Source of the DNA: Stomorhina lunata
Taxonomy: Eukaryota > Arthropoda > Insecta > Diptera > Rhiniidae
Assembly: GCA_933228675.1 (NCBI GenBank)
Contig: OW121743.1
Span: 65,809,998-65,873,997, forward strand
Length of the DNA: 64,000 bases
Direction of reading: 5' to 3'
Part shown: piece after piece, positions 49,241 through 63,465 of the stretch
Layout: every line of letters starts with the position of its first letter
Numbering within the stretch: the stretch's first letter is position 1
Made by a program: the position numbers and the translations under genes
The notes under the pieces: generated by a model
Databases searched by the model: none
What the model was told of the DNA's origin: nothing
What the model saw: the letters and a program-made list of their open reading frames with translations, nothing else

Positions 49241-50999
49241 ATAGGCGATAAATTAGATTATAAACTTTATAAGATTTAAGTTGAGTTCGAATGTACTATT
49301 TAGCCCGGTTATAGTCTAGTTTGACTTCAAAGTAGGCCGACTTTTGTTTAGTTTTAATAGAGGCTGCGGTAAGAAACTAGTTTCGATTATATGCTCTTTA
49401 TGATTTTAGTCTAGTTCAACTGTACTATAGTTTAGTGACTAAACTCAAGTCCTATCATAGTCCAGTTTGACTTAAGAGCAGGCCGACTTTTGTTTATATC
49501 GATTAGAGGCTAAAGGGGACAGAAAAAGTTTCGATTGTATACATTTGAGGTTATTTCTAGATATATACCAATACCCTATGAAACTTACAGAAGAAACTGA
49601 GATCAGTTTTGACGTAAAAATGTTCGAATGAACTGGAATCTTTCGTTAAGATCCAGATAAATAAAAATAAAAATAAGAAAGATGGCATATGAAGACTGAA
49701 TGTTATATAAATCAGATAAATTCCTTAATATCAGTTCCAGTTATCGAGATCAGATTTTGATATAAAATGTTTTAAAAAGCTTCATTTCAGAAATGATCTT
49801 TTCAAATTTAAATTTTTCCTTTAGAATTTCATTAGAACTGAGATCATTTTCATCTCGGAACTGGCCTAAAGAATGATTGAAGTAAATTTTTATGAAAAAT
49901 TTGACACTAAATTTTTGTTAAACGTTTCAGATACTTCCCAATTCACCCACTTTCCATCAAAACGGTACGAATAAATTTTAAAACAAAGGGGGTCACTGAA
50001 TTTATGTTATGATGCGTATTTACAGATGGATTCAAATAAATTACAACAAACATACAGTTATAAACGAACCGCTCGCACTCTTCATCAATCCATCCACGTT
50101 TTTTTTAAGGCATTAATGAATGCAAAACCGCAATCACGCGCGACAAGTGACCGGAAATTTTGTCACCAAAACGAATAAAGGGAAAAAAGTATATATTTAA
50201 TAGACATACAAGCAAATAAATAAATGCCAAGGGTTGTTATACTTTTTCTATTTAGTCCGAAGTTAATTAATATTTTTTGTGACAAAACACAAAAAATCAT
50301 GTTAATAAAAAAGTGTAATTTATTATTTTCTATAAAAAAGAAAAAATAAAACAAAACTCGTTAAAACTTTGGTAACATTTTATCACTCAAGTGAAACTTG
50401 TTCATTTTCCCCCTCCCCCCAACATTTCGGTGCTTTTAGCCAATAAAATTGGAAAAAAAGGAACTTTTGACCATTAGTCATTTTTCTTTACAGCTCTAAC
50501 TACTTGGCTAAAACTTTTGACATTTTACATAATTTCCTTTAAGCGTTAAAAATCGTTAAGTTATGTTTTTTTTTTCATATTTCTCCTTTTTTAATTTTCA
50601 CGCAATTAAGTGGCGTTTAGAAAAAATTAACATGAAATTTTGAAAAACTTGCAAATGGTGAAAAATGCTTACATGTGTCTACTATACATGGAGAAATGTT
50701 GCGGGGGGAAATGGAGTAAAACAAAGTTTCTTTTACAATAAAACTCATGGCAAAATACATCCTGCTGGTCTTTTGCTGCAATTAGCAATTAATTTTAATA
50801 CAAGAATTCTTTTACATACACAAATACTAAGTAAGAGGAAATATTTTTAATTACCACAAAATATTGAAACGTAATAAGGCTTGCCACCTTTTACAAAATT
50901 TAGTCAAGTTAAATTTTTCAAGATCTGCCATCAGTTCTACTTATCTCTTACACATCTCTTCAGGGATATATGTCCCACCTGGAATGAATTCGATATTTG
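49241..50999. other. Spacer, mostly non-repetitive
   Basis: After fading 16-bp units (to about 49500), the sequence is AT-rich and single-copy in this window. Frames of 61-63 aa have no domain. A C-rich CCCCCTCCCCCC run is at 50409-50420. Confidence 0.5.
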
Positions 51000-53900
51000 A
51001 TAAAAAATAGATTTTTGATAAATAAAAAATCTTCTGCAACATTCGATTCTGTATAGAAAATCTTCTGCAAGATTACATTATCTCTAGGAAATCATCTCCA
51101 ACATTTGATTTTTGATTAATAATCTTCTGCAACATCAGATTTTTAATAGAAAACCTTCTGCAACATACGCTTTTGTATAAAATATTCTCTGCAACATATA
51201 ATCTGCAACATTTGATTGTATATCAGCAATCTACTGCAACATCATATTTGTATAGAAAATCTTCTGCAACATTAATTTTTTTAGAATATTTTTTGTAAAA
51301 CGAGATTTCTATACAAAATCTCTCGCAACATTCTTTTTCTTATAGAAAATTCTTTGCAAAATAAGATAATATTTAACAAGTTTTTTCATGCGATTTTTTA
51401 TAGAAAATCTTCTGCAACATTCGACTTTGTATAGAAAATTTACTGCAAGAATAGATTATCTATAGGAAATCATCAGCAACATTTGATTGCATATCAACAA
51501 TCTACTGCAACATCAGATTTTTAATAGAAAACCTTCTGCAACATTTGCTTTTGTATAGAAAAGTGTCTGCACGATTAGATTATATTAAGGAAATCTTCTG
51601 CAACATTTGACTGTGTATCAATAATCTACTGCAACATCAGATTTTGTATAGAAAATCTTCTGCAACATTAGTTTTTTTTAGAATATTTTTTGTAATATTA
51701 TATTTCTATAGAAAATCTCTTGCAACATTATTTTTCCTTTGCAACATTAGATTATCTTTAACAAGTCTTCAACATTCATACATACATACAACATATCATA
51801 CTCCAACATCAGATTTTCAAAAGAAAACCTTCTCCAACATTCGCTTTTGTATAAAAAGTTTTCTGCAACATTAGATTATCTTTAGGAAATCATCTTCAAT
51901 ATTTGATTGTATATCAACAATCTACTGCAACATCAGATTTTGTATAGAAAATCTTTTGCAACATTAGATTTTGTCTAGAATATTTTTTATAATATTCGAT
52001 TTCTGTACAAAATCTCTTGCAACATTATTTTTCCTGAAGAAAATCCTTTGAAACATTAGATTATCTTTAAGAAGTCTCCCAACATTTGATATTCTATAAA
52101 AATAACCTTCTGTAACATTAGATTTTCTATAGAAAATCTTCTGCAGCAAATGATTTTTGATAAAAAATCTTCTGCAACACTCAATTTTGTATAGAAAATT
52201 TTTTGCAACATTAGATTGTCTATAAGCAATCATTTGCAATATTTGACTTTTGATCAACAATCTTCTTCAACATCAGATTTTAAATAAAAAACCTACTGCA
52301 ACATTGGCTTTTGTATAAAACATTTTCTGCAACATTCGATTTTGTTTAGAAAATTGTCTGCAAGATTGGATTATCTCTAGGAAATCATCTGTAACATTTG
52401 ATTTTTGATCAACAATCTTCTACAACACCAGATTTTTAATGGAAAACCTTCTGCAACATTTGCTTTTGTATAAAAAATTTTCTGCAACATTACATTATCT
52501 TTAGGAAATCATCTTCAATATTTGATTGTATGTCAACAATATACTGCAACATCAGATTTTGTATAGAAAATCTTCTGCAACATTAGATTTATTTTTTAGA
52601 ATATTTTTTGTAATATAAGATTTCGATACAAAATCTCTTGCAACATTATTTTTCCTATTGAAAACCTTTTGCGTCATTTGATAATCTTTAACACTTGATA
52701 TTCTATAAAAAAAAAACCTTTTGTAACTTTCGATTTTTTACAGGAAATCTTCTGCAACATTCGTTTTTTGATAGAAAACATTGTAAAACATTCGATTTTG
52801 TATAGAAAATTTTCTGCAAGATAAGATTATCTCTAGAAAATCATCTGCGACATTTGATTTTTGATCAACAATCTTCTGCAACATCAGATTTTTAATAGAA
52901 ATCCTTCTGCAACATTCGCTTTTGTATAAAAAATTTTCTGCAACATAAGATTATCTTGATTAAATCATCTGCAACATTTTATTGTATATCAACAATCTTC
53001 TGCAACATCAGATTTTGTATAGGAAATCGTCTGCAACATTAGATTTTTTTAGAATATTTTTTGTAATATTAAATTTCTATACAAAATCTCTAGCAATATT
53101 ATTTTTCCTATAGAAAACCCTTTCCAACATATTTGATTATCTTTAACAAGTCTTCCCAACATTTGATATTCTATAAATAAAACATTTTGTAGCATGAGAT
53201 TTTCTACAAAAATCTTCTGCAACATTCGATTTTTGATAGAAAACATTCTGAAACATTCGATTTTGTATAGAAAATTTTTTGCAAGAATAGTTCATCTCGG
53301 AAATCATCTTAAACATTTGATCTTTGATCAACAATCTTCTGCAACATGAGATTTTTGATAGAAAACCTTCTGCAACATTTACTTTTGTATAAAAACATTA
53401 GATTATATTTAACTATCTGCAACATTTGATCTTTGATCAACAATCTCTGCAACATATAAACAATTTTCTGTAACATTAGGTTATCTTTAAGAAATCATCT
53501 GCAACATTTGATTGAAAATCTTCTGCAACATTAGATTTTTTTTAGAAATTTTTTTTGCACCATTACTTTTCCTTTAGAAAATCCTTTGCAACATTAGCTT
53601 ATCTTTAAGTCTTCCCAGCATTTGATATTCTATAAAATAAACCCTCTGTAACATTAGATTTTATATAGGAAATCTTCTGCAACATTCAATTTTTGATAAA
53701 AAAAATCTTCTGCAACATTCGATTTTGTATAGAAAATTTACTGCAACATTAGATTATCTGTACGAAATCATCTGCTACATTTGATTTTTAATCAACAACC
53801 ATCAGCAAAATCAGATTTTTTATAGAAAATCTTCTGCAACATTCGCTTTTGTATAAAAAATTTACTGCAACATTAGATTATCACTAGGAAATCATTTGCA

Positions 53901-54018
53901 ATATTTGATTTTATATCAACAATCTTTTGCAATTTTAGATTTTTTATAGAAAATCTTCTGCAACATCAAATTTTGTATAGAATATTTTTTGTAATATTAG
54001 ATTTCTGTACAAAATCTA
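51000..54018. repeat. 31-bp minisatellite, array D1 (CTGCAACAT type)
   Basis: About 97 units of about 31 bases with AAAATCTTCTGCAACATTAG and ATTTTCTATAG. Marker variants (GAATATTTTTTGTAATATTA, GATATTCTATAAAA, TTTGTATAAAAA, ATCAACAATCT) recur in the same order every 300-620 bases, so the array has a higher-order repeat of roughly 14-16 units. It ends abruptly near 54018. ORFs within are artefacts. Confidence 0.95.
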
Positions 54019-55045
54019 AAGTTTAAAATATTATCATGGCAACTCTGCCTGTCACTCTACCTTCCTATTCTTCATTCCGACAAATAACAAATATTTACAA
54101 GAACCTGGAAAAAAATTGAACAATTAAAACATGTCATAAAAAAAATGGACAGCCAACGATCCATCGCCCAAGTAAAAGCGCAAAGCACATGCACGTGTTC
54201 GTTTAGAACAAATGTTAAGTATTTAAGTATTTGCAACATTGTGTTGAAGTGTTTTGAAAACGGAAACACCAAAGTACTTTATATAACGTAGGTACTTAAA
54301 ATTCATAAGTTAAGTAGTCGTTTTAAAGACTTTCATAGCAGTAAAGGGGGGGAATTTAAGCTAACAAGAGGTAAAGTTGCTTTAGATTGCTCTAGAATTA
54401 GCATTTGAATATATTTAGAATTAAAAAACAAAACTATAAAATGAAAAATTTACTTAAGGATGAGAATAAAAAAATGTAAAAATATTTTAAAAAGAAAATT
54501 TTAAAATAGTAACTAAATATTAAACTCCATAAATTTTACCGAAAAATCTTAATTTTTAGTTTCCATTAAATTAAAATGAAACTAAACAATTTGTTGTTAC
54601 AATTTAAATTTACATTTTCTCTATTTATTTCTCCATTTAGTCCATAATTAAATGGAAAATATATAAACTTGTTGTTTGTTTAAAAAGTGGCTTATTTTCC
54701 TTTTTGCCGCTGCTGCCGCTGGCAAAAAGTCATAAACATTTATGCTCATTTTTAACTTGAACTTCACAATGGTTTGCCAAAAAAAAAAAGCTTACAACAC
54801 AACTGCAACATAAAAAATGTTTTTCATTTAATTCATAAATATCCGGTCTAGACACACAGCCACTGTTTGTTTATGCTGACTTTACGGTTTTAAATAAACA
54901 AATTTTTGGTCTTTTTCAAAAATTTGGGTGAAAGATGAAAAGTTTTTGGTTTAAAGTCGCAGAAAACAGAGAAAAGTGAAGGATACATTAAATCATAACA
55001 AATTTGTTTTAACGCATTTGAAAGGCTTAAGATAAGATCTGGTTA
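54019..55045. other. Non-repetitive spacer within the 31-bp arrays
   Basis: About 1 kb without the 31-bp repeat. It contains TTGCCGCTGCTGCCGCTGGC at 54703-54722, unusually GC-rich for this window, and a short CATGCACGTG segment near 54189. No exon could be supported; a 66-aa minus frame at 54072-54272 has no domain. Confidence 0.5.
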
Positions 55046-57165
55046 AAAAACAGATTTTCTATAAAAAATCTTCTGCGACATTATATTTTCTATAGGTAAT
55101 TTCTGCAACATTTGATTTTTTATCAATAATCTTCCGCAACATCAGATTTTGTATACAAAATGTTCTGCAACATTCGATTATCTCTAGGAAATCATCTGTA
55201 ACATTTGATCTTTTATCAAAAATCTTCTGCAACACCAGATTTTTTATCAAAAATCTTCTGCAACATCGGATCTTTTATATAAAATCTTCTGCAACATCTG
55301 ATCTTTTATACAAAATCCTCTGAAACATTAGATTTTGTATTGAAAATTTCCTACAACATCAGATTATTTTTAGGAAATCATCTGCAACATTTAATTTTCT
55401 ATCAACAATCTTTTGCAACATTTGGTTTTTATAGAATATTATTTGTACCATTAGATTTTAATATAAAATCTTCTGCAACAATAGATTTATTATCAAAAAT
55501 CTTCTGCAACATCAGATATTTTATATTAAATCTTCTGAAACATTCAATTTTGTATAGAAAATTTCTTCAGATTATCTTAAGGAAATCATCTGCAACATTT
55601 AATTTGCTGTCAACAATCTTTTGCACCATTTGGTTTTTATAGAATATTATTTGTACCATTAGATTTGTGTACAAAATCTTCTGCAGCATTAGATTTTGCA
55701 TGAAAAATTTTCTGCAACATTTGATTTTTTATAGAAAATTTTCGAAAACATTCGATTTTGTATAGAAAATTTTCTGCGGTATTAATTTATATAGAGGAAA
55801 TCATCTACAACTTTTGATTTGCTATCAACAACAGCAACATCAGATTTTTTATAGAAAATCTTCAGCAACATTTGATTTTGTATAGATTATCTCTATTGTA
55901 TAGAAAATTTTCTGCGGCATTAATTTATTTAGAGGAAATCATCTACAACTTTTGATTTGCTGTCAACAACAGCAACATCAGATTTTTTACAGAAAATCTT
56001 AAGCAACATTTGATTTTGTATAGATTATCTCTAGGAAATCATCTGCAATATTTGACTTTTTATCAACAATCTTTTGCAATGTCAGATTTTTTAGAGAAGC
56101 TCTTCGCAACATTAAAATTATTTTATATAATATTTTTTGTAATATAAAATTTCTGTACAAAATCTTTTGAAACAGTATATTTTATATAGAAAAACTTTTT
56201 TTACATTAGATTTTCTTTAGTATGTCTTCTGCAACATTTGATATTACATAAAAATTGTACTGCAACATTAGATTTTCTATAGGAAATCTTCAGCAACATT
56301 CAATGTTTTATAGAAAATATTCTACAGCATTCGATTTTGTATAGAAAACCTTAAATTATTTATAGGAAATCATCTACAATATTTGATTTTTTATCAACAA
56401 CCTTCTGCAATATCAAATTTTTATAGAAAGTCTTCTGTAACATTTTATATGTATAAAAATTTTTCTGCCACTTTTAGATAATCTGTAGAAAATCTTCTGC
56501 AATATTTGACTTTTTATCAACAATCTTTTGCAACTTCAGATTTTTTATAGAAAATCTTCTGCAACATTCTATTTTTTACAGAATATTTTTTATAACATTA
56601 GATTTCTGTACAAAATTTTTTGTGACAGTATTTTTTCTACAGAAAACCCAATGCAACATTAGTTATCTTTACCAATTCTTTTTAACTTTTGATATTCTAT
56701 AAAAAAATCTTCTGTAACATAGGTTTTCTGCAGAAAATCTTCAAAAGCATTCGAGTTTGTATAGAAAATTTACTGCATCAGTAGATTTTCTGCAGAAAAT
56801 CATCTGCAACATTTGATTTTCCATCAATAACCTTCAGCAACATCAGATTTTTTGTAGAAAGTCTTCTGCAACATTTAATTAGGTATAGAAAATTTTCTGC
56901 AACATTAAATTATCTCTAGGAAATCATCTACAATATTTGATTTTCTATCAATATTCTTCTGCAACATCAGATTTTTTATAGAAAATCTTCCGCAACATTC
57001 GATTTTTTATAGAATATTTTTTTAAACATTAGATTTCTTTACAAAATTTTTCAAACATTATTTTTTCTACAAAAAATAATTTGCAACATTAGATTATCCG
57101 AAATAAATTTTCTGCAACATTTGACTTTCTATAGAAAATCTTCTGCAACACTGGATTTTTTAAAG
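55046..57165. repeat. 31-bp minisatellite, array D2
   Basis: Continuation of the same monomer and orientation as D1, with the GAATATTATTTGTACCATTA-type marker at about 55433 and 55633, and related TTTTATAGAATATTT markers near 56125, 56578 and 57009. Higher-order spacing is about 430-490 bases in the second half. Confidence 0.94.
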
Positions 57166-57860
57166 GTATTCCAAAGCTTACACGATATTTGTTTAAATTT
57201 AAATCAATTAAACACATTAACATGATTTAGCCTTTAGTCCATTATTTAAATAGTTTTTCTACCTTCTAACCTCCTGCCAAACCAACTAATGGTCATTTAT
57301 TTATTTTGTATCATAGTGTTTTAATTTTTTGTAAATTTTCTTTACAATTTTCCCTAATAACATTTTCCATGTTTTAACATTTAATGCATTTGTTTACATT
57401 TGTCTTTCTATTTAGTTGTATTAGTTTTTTCATGGTTTGCATGTAAAAAAAGACTTTTTCATTCAAGCTACACAAATGGAAAAGTGTAGAAAAACAGGCA
57501 CTATCGTGTTGCTGCAACAATCATGTTACTCTGGCCAAATTATCTAGTCGGTAATTGTATTATGCCATCAACGAATAAACAAATAAATAAATGAATGAAT
57601 AAAAGCCAACAACGACGATATAAAAAAAAGTTATTTAAGTAAATTGCAACAACGAAACTAACAACAATTGCATTTGTCAAAGTGTTTACAACTTAAGCGC
57701 CTTTTGTGGTCTTTATTAGTGTGTTGTTGTTGTTGTGTTTATTATCTTTTGTAAATTTTTCGTCAGTAATTTTCCAGGCAAGGTGCACTATGGTAATGGG
57801 ATAATTCAATTTGTAGAAAAAAGATTTTTGATTATGTTTTGAAACGCAAAATAATCGAAA
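57166..57860. other. Non-repetitive spacer
   Basis: AT-rich unique DNA with a short TAAATAAATGAATGAATAAA run near 57584 and a GTTGTTGTTGT run at 57723. No gene recognised. Confidence 0.5.
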
Positions 57861-59480
57861 GAAAATGTTGTGCAACATAGGATTTTCACATTCTTAAGCT
57901 CTGCAACATGAGAAATTCTATAATTAATGTTCTGCAACATGAGATTTTTTCAAGCAAATATTATGCAACATAAGATTATCTGTAGAAAATATTCTGAAAC
58001 TCAGGGTTATCTAAGAAAAATGGTCTGAAACATAAGATTTTCTATAGAAAATGTATTGCAACATACCATTTTACAAAAACAAACTACGCAATATAAGATT
58101 TTCTAAAGAATTAAAGTGACAATGTAAGATTTTCCATAAAATGGGTTCTGCAACATATGACTTTCTATAGAAAATGTTAGGCAACATTAGATATTCTAAA
58201 GAAAATGTTCTGCAACATAAGATTTTTTTATTTTAAAGTTCTGCAACATAAGGTATTCTTTAGAAAATGTTCTGCAACATAAGGTATTCTTTAGAAAATG
58301 TTCTGCAACATAAGGTATTCTTTAGAAAATGTTCTGCAACATAGAAAATGTACTGCTCCATAAAATTTGTTTCTAGAAAATATTCTGCAACATATTCTTT
58401 TCTATAGAAAATTTTCTGCAACATGTTCTTTTCTATAGAAAATTTTTTGCAACATGTTTTTTTTTTATAGAAAATGTTCTGCAACATAAGATTTTCAATA
58501 GAAAATGTTTTGCAACATAAAATGTTTTTATAAAATATTCTACAACACGGGCTCTTCTATAGAAAATTTTGTGCAACTTAAGGTTTTCTGTAGAAAATTT
58601 TCTGCAATATAAGGTTTTCTATAAAAAATTTTCCTTAACATAAGATTTTCTATACAAAATATTCTGCAACACAAGATTTTCTATAGAAAATGTTTTGCAC
58701 CATAATAAAAATGTTTTGCAGCATAAGATTTTTTTACATAAAATGTACTGCAACATAGAATTTTTTGTAGAAAATGTTCTGCAACATAAGATTTTCTATA
58801 GGAAATGTTCTGCAACATACGATTTTTAATATAAAATATTTTGCAACATAAATTTTTCTTAAGCAAATGTTCTGCAACAAAAGATTTTTTTTAGGAAATA
58901 TTCTACAACATAAGATTTTCAATAGAAAATGTTCTGCAACATAAGATTTTGTTTAGAAAATGTTCTGCAGCATAAGATTTTTTGTAGAAAATGTTCTGCA
59001 ACGTAAGATTTTATATAAAAAATGTTCTGCAACATAAGATTTTCAATATAAAATGTTTGCAACATAAGTTTTTCTTTAGCAAATGTTCTGCAACATAAAA
59101 CTTTGTTTAGGAAATGTTCTACAACATAAGATTTTCAATAGAAAATAATCTGCAATATAAGATTTCTTTAGAAAATGTTCTGCAGTTTAAGATTTTTTTA
59201 CAAAAAAATGTACTGCAACATGTGATTTTCTGTAGAAAATCTTCTGCAACATAAGATTTTTGTTCTGCAAGATAAGATGTTTTTTTTTTAGAAAATATTA
59301 AGCAATATTGGATAACCTAAAGAAAATGATCTTATATATAAGATTTTCAGTTAATATAAGTATTCTTTTAAAAATTTCGTGCAACATTAAATTTCAATAG
59401 AAAGTGTTGTGCAACATAAGATATTCTATAAAAAATTTGGTACAATTTCTTGTGACATATAAGATTTTACAAGAGAAATC
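57861..59480. repeat. 31-bp minisatellite, array E (GCAACATAAG variant)
   Basis: About 50 units with TTCTGCAACATAAG and the palindrome TTTTCTATAGAAAA. It is a variant of array D (AAG in place of TAG or TCG) in the same orientation. A fairly recent triplet lies at 58233-58340. Confidence 0.94.
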
Positions 59481-60886
59481 ATTTGTAGTATTCGAAAATC
59501 TTTTCCAATAACTAATTTTGTAAATTCCCAACCCATAGTGCTTTGTCACCACAATTAGCTAGTGCAAAGTAGGTGGTTACAATAATCGCGTTTGTAGGTT
59601 TTTGTTTTACATGTTTTTTCCAATTTTTTTTTTTACAAAATATTTATTATATTTTTCTAAAAAAAAAAAAAAAACGCTTATTGTCATTTTAACAATATTT
59701 AAACTGCACTTAATTACTATTTGAATTTAACTAATTAAATGAACGATTCGTTTGTTTTGCTGTTGGCTTAAATTTTGCAATTTCGATCGTTAAACCAAGA
59801 TAGACGAAATCTCTAATTGAAAATCTAAAATGTTGTATTAAGAAAATGTTGAACGTTTCTTATGGGCACTTTACATGCAATCGTTGTTACAACGGTTTTA
59901 AAAACATACTCCCATATTGTTCTAAACTACTCCAGTTACATATGAAATAAGTTGCATGTTGCCAAAGTGAAGAAAAAAAAATGTAATAAACGTAACAAAA
60001 TTATTCCCACATTACTTTCCCTTCACAGAAATATATAACTTTATTCACACATTTTGTGGCATTTTCAAGTTGCCACAACTGTCAAGTGTCCTTAAAGGTT
60101 TTTTTCGCTAGTATTTTTTTATTTTTCATTTGAAATTATAACAATTGCGGTTTTTTGTTGATTGTTTTACAAAAGTTTTGTTCACTTTATTTTTTTTCAG
60201 AGATCTTTTATAATTTTAACGAGCATGTTGTTAAAGTTAATCTTTTATAAGTTCTATTCTTTTATTTTTTATACTTTTTCATATGTTGAAGAAATTTAAC
60301 AGTTCAGTGATTTTGCAACACAAAAATGTTGCACTTAAGAGTCACTTAAGGAAAAATACTCAACAGTTATTTGGAGGCAAAAAGAATAGAAAACACACAG
60401 TTACTTTTATGGGCAGAGAAATTGAAGTACCTCTTCAGTTTTTATTTCAATCCAAGGTGGTGTGAGTTAAGGAACTTTATTTATAACATTTGTATTTAAA
60501 AGTATTTAAGATGATGTGATTTCAAAATTGATTTATATGGTTCAAAAGACCAACCCCTTTTTTAGTCCAAATGCATGGGAAATATTAGTGACTTTTACAC
60601 AAGTAATCACTGGTTCTAGGGTACTTCAAGCAACAAATGAAAAGGTACTTATTTATGGTTACAAAAAGAGCAAATGAATTGATTTCAGTACTAAGATTAA
60701 TATAAATGATTATGAATTGTTGTGTTTTAAGAGTCAAGATGTTTGGTTTCCTTAACCTTATTTCACAAAAATTACATAATCAAGTGACGAAAATTTCTCA
60801 AGACTATAAGGTAATATTTTCATTAAAAAATCTAAAAGCTCACTATATCTTTTATAGAAAACATAAACTTTTTTTGTTGCACAAAG
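59481..60886. other. Non-repetitive spacer between inverted arrays E and F
   Basis: About 1.4 kb of unique AT-rich DNA. Two short plus frames (60283-60465, 60 aa, beginning MLKKFNSSV; 60706-60900, 64 aa) have no recognised domain, and the second runs into the next array. Neither is called as a gene. Confidence 0.5.
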
Positions 60887-62590
60887 AAAAACTTTGCTGA
60901 ACAATTTTTCTATAGAAAATTTTATGTTGCACAGCTTTTTCTATACAAAAATTTATGTTGCACAACTTTTTCTATAGAAAAACTTATGTTGCACAACTTT
61001 TTCTATAGAAAAACTTATGTTGCACAACTTTTTCTATAGAAAAACTTATGTTGCACAACTTTTTCTACAGAAAAACTTATGTTGCACAACTTTTTCTACA
61101 GAAAAACTTATGTTGCACAACTTTTTCTATAGAAAAACTTATGTTGCACAACTTTTTCTATAGAAAAACTTATGTTGCACAGCTTTTTCTATAGAAAAAT
61201 TTATGTTGCACAACTTTTTCTATAGAAAAACTTACGTTGCACAACTTTTTCTATAGAAAAACTTATGTTGCACAACTTTTTCTATTGAAAAATTTATGTT
61301 GCACAACTTCTTCTATAGAAAAACTTATGTTGCACAACTTTTTCTATAGAAAAACTTATGTTGCACAACTTTTTCTATAGAAAAACTTATGTTGCACAAC
61401 TTTTTCTATGGAAAAACTTATGTTGCACAACTTTTTCTATAGAAAAACTTATACTGCACAACTGCTTCTATAGAAAACTAATGTTTTACAACTTTTTCTA
61501 TAGAAAAACTTATGTTGTACAACTTTTTCTATAGAAAAACTTTTTCTATAGAAAAACTTATGTTGCGCAACTTTTTCTATAGAAAAACTTATGTTGCACA
61601 ACTTTTTCTACAGGAAAAATTTATATTACACAACTTTTTCTATAGAAAACTTATATTGCATAACTTTTCTACAGAAAAACTTATGTTGCACAACTTTTTT
61701 TTATGGAAATACTTATGTTGCACAACTTCTTCTATGGAAAAACTTAAGTTGTCCATTTTTTTTATAGAAAAACTTATGTTGCCCAACTTTTTCAATAGAA
61801 AAACTTATGTTGCCCAACTTTTTCTATAGAAAAACTTATGTTGACCAACTTTTTCTATAGAAAAACTTATGTTGACAACTTTTTCTATAGAAAAACTTAT
61901 GTTGCACAATATTTTTTATAGAAAAACTTATGTTGCACAACTTTTTTTTATAAAAAAAAACTTATGTTGCATAACTTTTTCTATAGAAAAACTTATGTTG
62001 CCCAACTTTCCCTATGGAACAACATATGTTGCACAACTTTTTCTATAGAAAAACTTATGTTGCACAACTTTTTCTATGGAAAAACTTATACTGCACAACT
62101 GCTTCTATAGAAAACTAATGTTTTACAACTTTTTCTATAGAAAAACTTATGTTGTACAAATTTTCTGTTGAAAAACTTATGTTGCACAGTTTTTTCTATA
62201 GAAAAACTTATGCTGCCAAACTTTTTCTATAGAAAAGCTTATGCTGCGCAATATTTTTTATAGAAAAACTTATGTTGCACAACTTTTTTTAAAAAAAAAC
62301 TTATGTTGCATTACTTTTTCTATAGAAAAACTTATGTTGCCCAACTTTCCCTATGGAACAACTTATGTTGCACAACTTTTTCTATAGAAAAACTTATGTT
62401 GCACAACTTTTTCTATGGAAAAACTTATACTGCACTAATGTTTTACAACTTTTTCTATAGAAAAACTTATGTTGTACAAATTTTCTATTGAAAAACTTAT
62501 GTTGCACAGTTTTTGCTATAGAAAAACTTATGTTGCCAAACTTTTTCTATAGTAAAACTTATGTTGCACTACTTTTTCTATTAAAAAAAA
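60887..62590. repeat. 31-bp minisatellite, array F (inverse of E, highly homogeneous)
   Basis: About 54 units of CTTATGTTGCACAACTTTTT and CTATAGAAAAA. Its reverse complement matches array E (GCAACATAAG with TTTTCTATAGAAAA). Units at 60950-61440 are nearly identical. A marker pair (ACTGCACAACTGCTTC with CTAATGTTTTACAAC) recurs at 61453 and 62090, and in shortened form at 62429, showing duplication of multi-unit blocks. The 105-aa and 62-aa frames are repeat by-products. Confidence 0.96.
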
Positions 62591-63465
62591 GGCTGTAAAT
62601 ATTTTATTCCGTAAACTTAACTATTTTCCCACTTAGAGATAAGAAAAAAAAAATAATCGCCTTAAATAATTCTGTGATCTTCTATATTTATAATTTTATG
62701 TTAATTAAAGTTGTTTTAACTTAAAAGCATTTGATTGTTGTTGTTATAATAATTAATAAAATTTTGCTTCCATAATTATTCTCAATCTGGCTGTGAACTC
62801 GGTTTGTAGGTTTCATTTCGAAAAGATCTCATCCCAGTTACACACACACAGACATACTCATACAAATCCCACCTCCAACAGTGATCAAATGTCTAAATAT
62901 AGCAAAATTTCATGCAAGCTCATCTTTGAACGGTGGCTGATAAATTAGATTCATTATAAAAACATTAGAGATTTTTTAGAATCTCAATTTCAGATAAATT
63001 AAGACATGCAATGATGCCATTAACTCCGATACTCTTTCAGTTTCTAAGTAACTCGTGTGAATGTAACTGATTTTTAAACTTTGCGTCTGCGTTTTCTTTT
63101 TGCATTTTTAACTCTGATCTGAAGCTTCTAATTGGATGATTTTTAATTTATAATTTTTAAACAAACATAATTTTATGATATGTTTTTGTTTAGATTTTAA
63201 TTTTATTTTATCTGAATTGGATTTATGTGGAAAAAGCAAAATTAAGTGAGAGAAAGAAAGAAATCATTGTGGTGAAATCAGGTGAAGTTTAATGTTACAA
63301 TTTCGTGGCTGAATAATTCATAGTTTAATTAATTTATTATGTACTTTGTTTTGTTATTAATGTCATAAAGGTCGTCATATAAATTGCTGAAACCTTAATG
63401 TCATTAAATGTGTAAGATCTTAAAAATATGTGTTGGGAAAAATGTTACCTAAAGAAGTATGCAAT
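62591..63465. other. Non-repetitive spacer
   Basis: Unique AT-rich DNA. No ORF, RNA gene or transposon recognised. Confidence 0.5.

Noticed and set aside
60283..60900. 60-aa and 64-aa ORFs between arrays E and F
   Set aside because: No domain, no splice context, and the second runs into the minisatellite.
61512..62491. Plus-strand ORFs with FFYRKTYVAQL-like repeats
   Set aside because: A 31-bp period gives a repeating 31-aa peptide whenever three units lack stops. The same holds for frames in arrays A, C, D and E.
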